Shown piece after piece: positions 56,198 to 64,000 of a stretch of DNA of 64,000 nt. Under the pieces are notes generated by a model that was given only the letters and a program-made list of their open reading frames with translations, was not told where the DNA came from and searched no databases. The position numbers and the translations under genes are program-made. The stretch is from NCBI GenBank assembly GCA_037892935.1, contig JAYXKI010000001.1:2108001-2172000 (forward strand). The letters are read 5' to 3'. Positions within the stretch are counted from its first letter, which is position 1. Each line of letters begins with the position of its first letter. This stretch comes from Phlebopus portentosus (lineage: Eukaryota; Basidiomycota; Agaricomycetes; Boletales; Boletinellaceae).

Positions 56198-56487
56198 TTC
56201 ACAGCGTTATGAGGATGGGATATCATGATATCGAAGCAGTTCGATGATGATAGAATTCTCTTTCATCAATACTTAGGATTTGCCCAAGTAGCATGTCATT
56301 GACTCTTGCGATACAGGATGCAAATTTCACAAATTGATAGCATGCAAGTTGGAAGTACTCAGATGTGTATATTCGGAAGGAAGATCGACATACATATAGT
56401 TCACTGAGTCTCTCACTCCTCACTCATCACATACGTATGTGCTTCACCTAGACTCGCAGGCTATCTTACCTATAGGTCCTCATTCAA

Positions 56488-57116
56488 ATGGACTCTCTCA
56501 TCCCATTCACAACATCAGGCTCCCTCGTCGATTGCGTGGACAGTACGTCCACGTTCTTAAAACTGTTCTGAAGCAGTCTATCTGAGCCCGTTCGCTCTCG
56601 TTTTTTTCGGCGATATGTCTTCAAAACGAAACAGAGAAGATGCTTGTTATGCTACGAGACGGACGCAAATTAGTAGGCGTATTGCGCTCTTATGATCAAT
56701 TTGGTATGTATCCATTTTATTATCGGAGTTGCTGGTTGTGTCTGATGATGCGTTCCTGTATTCCGCAGCTAATCTCGTCCTAGATGACACCATCGAGCGC
56801 ATATACCACGGGTCTGAGTTCGCAGAGAAGAGAGTCGGCCTATTCATCATTAGAGGAGAGAACGTCGTTTTGCTAGGAGAGATTGTAAGCTATGCCTTTT
56901 CGTTACGACTTGGCAGTCCCGCCGACAAGCCCCATTGAAAAACAGGATCTGGATCAAGAAGATGAGATTCCTTTACAACAGGTACAATACGAAGCATTGA
57001 AACCTATATATGCGAAAGGCGTCGCAGACAAGAAGCTTAATGACCACAACAAGGCGCAGGTATTATTTGAAGATAAAGGATTCTGTAGAGAGGGCGGGGA
57101 AGGCGACGGGTATTAA
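56488..57116 (+). CDS. LSM1: Sm-like protein Lsm1
   Basis: Four exons (56488-56542, 56635-56703, 56769-56884, 56946-57116) encode 136 residues: [20 protein letters not shown], then the Sm1 motif ([20 protein letters not shown]), ERIYHG, and the Sm2 motif ([17 protein letters not shown]). The C-terminal tail after the Sm fold ([15 protein letters not shown]) is typical of Lsm1. Role: part of the cytoplasmic Lsm1-7/Pat1 ring that promotes decapping of deadenylated mRNA. Convergent with the Spp1-like gene, with only about 210 bp between stops. Confidence 0.93.
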
Positions 57117-57328
57117 GGGGTTGTTGGCAAAGGCGCGTCGTTCCGTCTCTGCCGTCTGCGATCTATATTTTTCAAATCGCGAACACGTCGACGAGTGCAT
57201 ACTCTTGAAGGTCCCTCCGAATTCTCTACTAATGAACACTGCGTCTTATTGACTTGCGACATTCAGTTGTACTGCGAAATCATATTTGCTACATAAAATT
57301 GCAAAAGGCGATTGATACAATGACGGTA

Positions 57329-60300
57329 CTATGCTGCGGCAGGTTTCTTTTTAGCCTTCTTTCCGCCACCTTCCGAACTCGATAATTTGAATTTCAGCGT
57401 CTCCTCAACATATACTCTAGCTGGACGAGACTGAGGATGCAGAATATCTTCAATCCGACTCCTGATCTCGCGCTCCCGAATCGTAAGATCCGCGAGAGCA
57501 TCTTCCTTCGTAGTTCTCTCCAGTTCCATGTCAGCCGCACGTACTCTCTGCCATCTGAATCCAAAAAAATCAGCAAGTGCATCGATAAAGTAGTCAAGAA
57601 CCTCACGCACCCCACATGACGCTCGCATTTTTTCTTCCCTCGGCACCACCATTCCCCAACGACAGTACCTCCATCGACATCCATATCCTGGTTTTCTTCG
57701 GAATGACCATTCGGAGCTGCTTCATCATAGCTCTCCAGAACACCCGCACCGAATTCCATCCATTCCTCATCTCCATATACCAGTCTCTGGTCCCAGCCGC
57801 AATCACCCATGCTTTCAGCGCGATCGGAAGCAAGTTGCAATAAACGTTCTCTCCAAGACAGTACTTCCAATTGCTTTTTGAGCTCTTCTCGTTCTTGCAC
57901 GATAGTTTGGAGCTGTTCTTCGAGCCGGAAGACAATGCTGTTTCTCCCTTCTTCATCCCCGAGTGTCTGTTTAACTTCAGAAACGCTTGCTTGCGGTCTG
58001 GGCAAGCTATTGTTCTGTATCTCCGCGAGAATAACCTTCGGAAGTGTCCGATCAAGTTCATGCGTGACAAAGCCCTCACGTCTCTTTGCGTCCTTTACGG
58101 ACTCCCAAAAACTTCGGATGTCACCGCCATTGCCCGCCCACGATTGGATCTTGCGATGCATATGTCTGTAATGCGCCTTATGAACTCACGCTGTACATCT
58201 TTACAGCACATCGTACTAACCTTACGCCACATTCATCCGAACAATATTTCGAATAAGCGCCGCGAGATGGCTTATGGCATGCTTCTGGCGAGTCTGGATC
58301 TGGATGCTTCAAACCAGAAAAGCAACGTTGCTTGTACGTCGTCCGAAGATTCAGACTTGGGTTCTCTGTAGACATGAATGTTAGTTGGTAGGACTGGGAA
58401 GACGGAACGTTACGACGACCGAGTGTGGCGAGCCTCTGCTGTGCGCCACACAAAAAGCTGGGCGAGCCTTCACAGTGAAAGATACTTACGAGCAATGCAC
58501 TTCGAGCAGATGAACTGGTCTACGAGATCAACAAGAAGGTCAGGCATGTTCACGCATTGTGTGTGATACCATTCGTCGCATCTACGAGGTCAGGTCTTAG
58601 AAACGGCATAGTACTTAGCAATAGGATTTAACGTACCTATCACACGCAATCATCACTCTGTCTTCATCATACTGTGTTCTGCAAATACAATAAAGCTTGT
58701 CTTTATCTGGATCGTCCGGTGGTTCCAAGGCAGGAGCATCCTTCTCCTTGCCCTTCTCTTCATCTTCCTTTGCGGTCTTATCCCGATGAGTTTCAGGATC
58801 AACAGAAGCTCGAGGTATGACAGAATGTGAACGAGAACGAGAAGGACCACCATCTCCACCAATCGGAGGGACAACCTTCTTGCGATGAGACAAGGAAAAC
58901 TGATTGTGTAAGATGGTAGATGCGGCTGCCGACTTCTTAGACTTTGTGACCATTCGCCCTGAAGAGGTGACAATTGGGAAGGCTTCATCTGTCGGTATAC
59001 TTGAGCTGCCAACGGACTCTGACAATGTCGGGAGAGATGCAGACAGTGGTGTTGAGGGTTCTTTCGAAACTTTGGCTCTTTTGGCTTTCTCGACAGGCAA
59101 TCCTTTCGTGGGACGAGGCTTCGCACCACTTTTGGGTTTAGACGGCTACATGAACCGTAAGCATAAGTTCAGAGATAGAGCACGAGCAACGGACCTTTGC
59201 TGATGAGTCTTCCGGTTGGGCTGAAAATCCCTTGGCAGGTTTCGTCACTTCATCTGGAGGTCCTTTGGACGGCTTGAGCATAGGTTTTGTGGATCTCTTC
59301 TTTGAATCCTTCACTTTGGTGCTTGACACTTTCGATGTATCCGGAGGCGGCATTGACATTCGATCAAGATCAAGACCCTGAAGACCAGAATGCCTTGGAG
59401 AATGTATAAAAGGCGGCTTTGCTTGATGGTAGGACCTTGACTCAGGAGGTCCATCTATTAGACTCAGAAGCTCATTCTCAACGTCCACTTCCATGTTATC
59501 CGTAGCTTGATCGTCGAAATCTGTTCTCTCGGCCTCAGATGTTGTGCCACCAGCAGCCTCAGCAATTTCGTCGAAGATTTCAGCCTCCACATCTGGCATT
59601 GTTTCTTCGTCATCATGATCAAGGACACCTCGAACTGGTGAAGGGTAATTAGAGTATTCGTCCGTCCTATCGGGACTAGCTCTAAACATCGCAGGAGAGT
59701 AAACTTGCTGTTCCCCGCTCGAGCGCCTTGGCTGTATATGGTGCCAAGGTTCCAAAGAGACTCCACCTGCTCTAGAGTGAACAGAAGGAATGTCCACTGA
59801 TACGGGCTTCCGGGAAGGTATTTGTCTTGCGGCATTGCGAGGTGAGTCAAAGGCTGACAAAAAGAAATCGTCCACATCTTCGTCTTCCGAAGCTCCCCTT
59901 TCATTGGACTGTCTTGCCATGGAGCCTATATCCGGCAGCTTCCTCTGCATTTGCGATCGTGGTGGACTCAGCCTTCTGATTTGTTTGCTGCCCGAACCCT
60001 TGTTGTGACTTTCTGCCAGTTCCTTTTCCAGACTCGCCAACGCAGCTGATCCAGGTTTCTTCGGTTTGGGCTTACTTCGAGGAGGGGAGCGGCGAACGTA
60101 AGGGATTGGTCCGGACTCCGCTGACGAAAGTGTATGAGGGAAACGATTTGAGGTGCTCGCCTCTTCATCTTCCAAATACGCTCGTTGAACGATAGTACGT
60201 GCAGACGATGATGCGGCCTGTAATGACGCTGGCCTCGATCCAGGGAGATGTCGCGAAGTAGCGGACAGTATTTGGGGGGCATCCGGGAGACGGACAGAAG

Positions 60301-61603
60301 AACGCTCATAGCCCGCCCCAGGCGACTGGCTACGGCGTTCCAGTTTATTTATAACAGGCGGAGCTACACAGGGCTTTTTCTCCGGGACCCAAGAATTGTC
60401 CACCTGGCGTGGGTGATACGGTTCCGGTGAAGGGAGGCGTCGTTTTACGTCCTCAATGCCCTGTCCATTGTAGTACGGCTCTACTCGTTCTGCAGCTACA
60501 TACGTAGGTGTCGCACTGTAAGGAGGCGTAGGCGGTGGAGCCTGGAATATTTCACTTCTTTTTCTTGGTACGACAGGACTGAGCGATGCACACCTGGCGG
60601 AAGAGACATAGTTCGATGAAAGCTGCGGTTCTTCACCTCCGCTCAGCCGCCTATGGACATCGATCCGCTCCCTTTCTTCGGTAGCTGCCTGCACGAGAAC
60701 ATCCAGACCACTCAGGCCAGAAATAGGAACTGTCGGTGAAAGGGAAGTTGATGTACGCTGAGATGTGTTCATCCTCGTCTCTAACTGTCGTGGTAAGACA
60801 GGCGACAGATGAAGTGTTTTACCAGCGGATCCAGACGTGAACGGCGCTCGCGGATGTGCCAAATCAGTGGGAGAGATAGACAAAGGTCGTGCCGAAGCTG
60901 AAAATTTATTCGGTAGTGAGGACGTCGACGAAGGCGACGGAGACGGATGCGTTTGCGAGATTGACGAATGCTGACGGACGCTGAATTGGTGAGAAGCTCG
61001 TCGCTCTCGAGCTGACTCTGACGACTGGTGGATATTGACCGGAGATGTGGAAGAAGGAGGTTGCGGAAATTGACTGTACCGATGGGGATGCTGTTGTAGT
61101 TGCGTCGGAGATGTACTAGAGCGCGGGAAAGTGGCCTCCTGTAGTCCCTCCGAATGGCGACTAGGACGCAGCAGGCCGGTACGGTCCGTCGCCGACTGAG
61201 ACGGCAACAGAAACGAAGGGGATGGCGTCCGTCGGCTCATGGAAGTGGCCTGAAGGGCGAGCGGGACGAGGTCGGCCGCTGATGGCAACGACTCAGGACT
61301 ACGTTTCTCCCAGTAGTATGGGCCATCCTGGCGGTGCTGCTGGGGCTCGCGTTGATACTGCGATATTTGCTCATATTGCGGACTATTGTACGGGCTGGTC
61401 ACCTTTGAGTATACAAAAGCGCCTTGCTCGCTAGATGGGTAGTCCGAAGACGGGACTTGAGTCAGTACCTGTTGGGGTTGCGACTTGTCCTGTACATGTT
61501 CTTCGCGCGGGCGTGAGGGCAGGGCGTCAGTTCTGCTCACCGGCGATTCTTCCTTGCTGTCGCACAGAAGTGAGCTGATATCCAGGCGACGGCGCGCAGC
61601 CAT
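57329..61603 (-). CDS. COMPASS subunit Spp1/CFP1-like PHD-finger protein with a long N-terminus
   Basis: Start MAARRRLDISSLLCDSK (ATG 61601-61603). Exon 1 (to about 59206) encodes roughly 800 residues of Ser/Pro/Arg-rich, apparently disordered sequence. Then a basic linker (AKPRPTKGLPVEKAKR), a complete C4HC3 PHD finger split by an intron (CICRTQYDEDRVMIACDRC...WYHTQC...FICSKC), a Cys-rich segment (ACHKPSRGAYSKYCSDECG), the RHMHRKIQSW region, a coiled coil (LEEQLQTIVQEREELKKQL), and a Lys/Ala-rich end (KKAKKKPAAA). Known role: Spp1/CFP1 reads H3K4me and tethers the Set1 methyltransferase. Yeast Spp1 is about 350 residues, so the N-terminal extension is striking. Stop at 57329-57331. Confidence 0.82.
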
Positions 61604-61799
61604 GGCGAAGGCGCGGAGATGGGCAGTCGACGCGAAGTGAAGGACGGTTTACTCGCGGCGCGCGAGGGGCCCCACTTGGGTAGGTACCATACATACAGTA
61701 GAATGGCACACACGCTATTTACTTATGTGCCCCGCCCGCCACACACTCGATTCGTTTCATATTTCTCATTTACGTTTACATTTGCTATCATTCTCGATT

Positions 61800-63144
61800 T
61801 CAGCAGATATGAGCAATTTCACCTCCCTGCTCGACCCGAGGGCCCAAGTCGCGTCCGACTGTGCGTTCAAAGACTTCCACCATGAACGAGAACAGCGAGC
61901 GTGTCAGAGCCGCATCCCAACGTCCTTTCGACGATTCGTCCCGAATAAACGCATGCTGGGCTTGCACCTCAAGAAACTGCGTACGAGTCTTTTATCAGCT
62001 ACTATATACTACAAGAACATTAATTAAATTCACCGAGGTTGGCACGTCTGCGTCCTCCAACGTATTTCGGATCAGGTCCCGACCACTGCGCGGAACGTGT
62101 GTGTCTTGCTTTCCAAAGATCATCTAGCAGACCACCGAAGTCAGCGAGGAGGAGCATCAAGTCCGAAGATCATTCGTACGAACCACAAGCTCGCCTTTAC
62201 CCTTCAAATCGCCATTCCGGACTCGAACAAGAGTATCGTCGTTCTTGCCCTTTCCGAGAGTCGCGCTATGAATGTCCGTCGCGAAGAAACAGACAGACGA
62301 CAAGACTCGAGAATCAAATGCGGCCTAGGAAAAGCTCAGTCTTGCATGCGCAGTACGCAAAGTCTGAAAGCTCACGCGAAACGCCTACGAGAAGGCTCGG
62401 CATACAGTCACAACGCACAGGTTTTAACCGAAGAACTTACAAGATGTCCACCCAGACACATCCCAGTTGCTACAGTAATTGCTTAGATCCTCCACTTCCA
62501 CGGACATCTTGATGAAGCCGCTCACCAGCAATACGGCCATTGCAACTACTCAACGAGCACAGCAAATCAATAGAAAGTGTTGCATCCTCATCATATGCAG
62601 CAAGCTCTTTTTCGATTTTATACTTGTTGCCCCTGTCGGTGCCTGCAGCGGGACAAGAACAAGTCGTGGAGCTTGACGTGATAGAGTGGAGGGCGAACCT
62701 TCTGCATCGTAAGGGATCGGCTCTGGTCCCTCAAACTCATGAAAGCTAGAAGGGCAAGCTTCACGGGAAATTAGTGGACTGGGCGCTGCACCTTCAAGGT
62801 CGGGCTCAAACAGATGCTCACCGACAACATATCCGTGGCTAGCGATCTGGCCTGCAAACCGTTCGACGGGTCCAGTCACCTGGTAGATCTCGCTGGGATA
62901 TTATTTTGTGTTTCAATTTCCCGACCACCATGCAGGTAGGCCGGTTTGGACTTGCCTGAACACTACGACGCCTGTGAACTCATAGATAAGCTACACGTCG
63001 CTGATCAATGCATTGATTCTCTCTCTCGCCTGGAAACCGTGCTTGCGGATAGTTTGGCAGGCTGGGTGCAATAATGAATATCCTCACTGGCCTGCCACCA
63101 GAAAGCTTCGAAGGGACATCATGGTAGGTCTTGGTGATGAGCAT
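61800..63144 (-). CDS. Dienelactone hydrolase / carboxymethylenebutenolidase family
   Basis: ATG at 63142-63144 (MLITKTYHDVPSKL), stop TGA 61800-61802. The spliced product reads RPVRIFIIAPSLPNYPQARFPG, VVVFSEIYQVTGPVERFAG, ACPSSFHEFEGPEPIPYDAEG, YDEDATLSIDLLCSL, GMCLGGHL (nucleophile Cys in the G-x-C-x-G-G elbow), ATDIHSATLGKGKNDDTL, HVPRSGRDLIRNTLEDADVP and LEVQAQHAFIRDE (catalytic His). About eight short introns. The first two (62972-63029 and 62893-62955) fit only with GC donors (GCGAGA, GCAAGT). Family role: alpha/beta hydrolase opening dienelactones in aromatic ring degradation; the fungal branch has other uncharacterised lactone or ester substrates. Confidence 0.85.
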
Positions 63145-63182
63145 GGCGGGTGGTTGAAGAGTTTTTACAGTTTGTTCGACAA

Positions 63183-63190
63183 ATATATAT
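63183..63190 (-). promoter_or_regulatory. TATA-like box of the hydrolase gene
   Basis: ATATATAT about 40-46 bp before the minus-strand ATG. Motif only. Confidence 0.35.
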
Positions 63191-63414
63191 CGCTCTCAAT
63201 TTTTCTATTCACACAGCGGCAAGTCCATGTGATGGCGAACAAGGCTCTTTAGCATTTGTCGCCTCGTCGCGGAGGTCTTCGTCAGTGAACGTACATTTAA
63301 TCGTAACAACACAGCGTTGATGACAGGGGTAGGGAATACCGACGTGCGAGATAATGAAACAAAAACAGATGAACGGAATGGACAAAAAATATAAAGCCGT
63401 ACATCTGCATCTAT
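63191..63414. other. TEF1 3' region and hydrolase upstream region
   Basis: No separate gene seen. It must hold the TEF1 terminator and upstream elements of the hydrolase in about 270 bp. Confidence 0.45.
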
Positions 63415-64000
63415 TTATTTCTTCTTCGCGGCCTTCTCCGCAGCCTTCGTTACTAAACCCAATAGCAGTCAATTGATGCGATGACTGTAGACCGACACAA
63501 AACTTACCCTTTCCGCCACCTCTCTCAGTCTTGTCAACAGACTTGATGACGCCGACTGCAACCGTCTGCCTCATGTCACGGACGGCGAAACGGCCAAGTG
63601 GTGGGTACTCATTGTAGGATTCGACACACATTGGCTTCGACGGGACCAATTTCGCAATGCATGCATCGCCAGACTTGACGAATTTTGGCGAAGCCTCGAG
63701 GGTCTTACCAGTGCGACGATCGATCTTCTCGATAAGTTCAGCGAACTTGCAAGCGATATGTGCCGTGTGACAGTCGAGAACCGGTGCGTAACCAGCCTGG
63801 ATCTGACCAGGGTGATTGAGAATGATGACCTGAGCTGTGAAAGAAGCAGCCTCCTTCGCCGGGTCATTCTTGGAGTCCGAGGCGACGTTTCCACGACGGA
63901 TTTCCTTCACGGAAACGTTCCTGAAGAATATCAGGACAATGAGAACGGTGCCGACATGAAACACAGAATACTTACTTGACGTTGAAGCCGACGTTGTCAC
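63415..64000 (-). CDS. TEF1: Translation elongation factor 1-alpha, C-terminal part (runs off the window)
   Basis: Minus strand, entering at the right edge within the DNVGFNVK region (63986-64000). After an intron (about 63921-63975) comes [19 protein letters not shown], then [57 protein letters not shown] and [20 protein letters not shown] second intron (about 63453-63508) precedes the last residues [10 protein letters not shown] and the stop TAA at 63415-63417. Role: delivers aminoacyl-tRNA to the ribosome A site. The GTPase domain lies outside the window. Confidence 0.95.

Noticed and set aside
62039..62512. 157-codon plus-strand frame and neighbours at 62097-62486
   Set aside because: The minus strand here encodes the dienelactone hydrolase with all family motifs; the plus-strand frames are its shadow.
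1..64000. CRISPR arrays, bacterial operons, riboswitches
   Set aside because: Spliced eukaryotic genes throughout; no short regularly spaced repeats. Such features are not expected here.

Overview
This window looks like nuclear DNA of a filamentous basidiomycete, most likely an Agaricomycete. The evidence is many short (about 45-75 bp) spliceosomal introns, a Plavaka-type transposase, Ty3-type LTR elements in the style of mushroom genomes, an intron-bearing tRNA-Ser, and fungal nuclear genes (TEF1, RPS3, LSM1, an Spp1/CFP1-type COMPASS subunit, acetamidase, pectin methylesterases, a PL8 lyase). I do not name a species.

The left 39 kb is a transposon graveyard. From left to right it holds: a decayed Plavaka transposase (517-3682); MITE-like elements (4688-4815, 6615-7398, 10061-10541, 10630-11364, 16616-16928); one compact MAP3K-like kinase gene (7631-8701); a TIR-bounded element (9952-11785) holding two fold-back elements; an AT-rich ~232 bp tandem array (11791-12480); and a deeply nested set of LTR retrotransposons (12555-37936). 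Element boundaries and target duplications give part of the order. An LTR carrying its own 324-codon frame (20048-20841 plus 37608-37936, minus strand) was split by Ty3-type element TE1 (20842-37607, TSD TCTAC). TE1 was then split by TE2 (22342-30655, TSD CCGA) and by an unclassified ~1.97 kb insert (about 33171-35142). Two relatives of TE1 are truncated: TE-A (12555-16528) and TE-B (18739-20047). A second copy of the ORF-bearing LTR (17143-18738) abuts TE-B. A decayed hAT transposase end (38021-39028) closes the region. Nearly every premature stop I could assign in these elements is CGA to TGA or another C-to-T type change.

The right 24 kb (39.7-64 kb) is gene dense and largely intact: PL8 polysaccharide lyase, RPS3, acetamidase, pectin methylesterase, 3-ketoacyl-CoA thiolase, a second pectin methylesterase that is a pseudogene, mitochondrial ribosomal protein bL32m, complex I NDUFA5, an Stm1/SERBP1-like RNA-binding protein, a possible small gene, tRNA-Ser(UGA), LSM1, an Spp1-type COMPASS subunit with a very long N-terminus, a dienelactone hydrolase, and the 3' end of TEF1. 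The secreted PL8 and CE8 enzymes suggest growth on plant or other acidic polysaccharides; most of the rest is housekeeping (translation, mRNA decay, respiration, chromatin).

The observations I rate most unusual are: the conserved ORF inside the 1.6 kb LTR; TE2, which carries a spliced poly-Q/Zn2Cys6 gene convergent to its pol and lacks gag-PR-RT at an exact LTR junction; three copies of a palindrome-CACGTG-palindrome module; and three fold-back elements sharing the terminus CAC..(C/T)GGGCAA.
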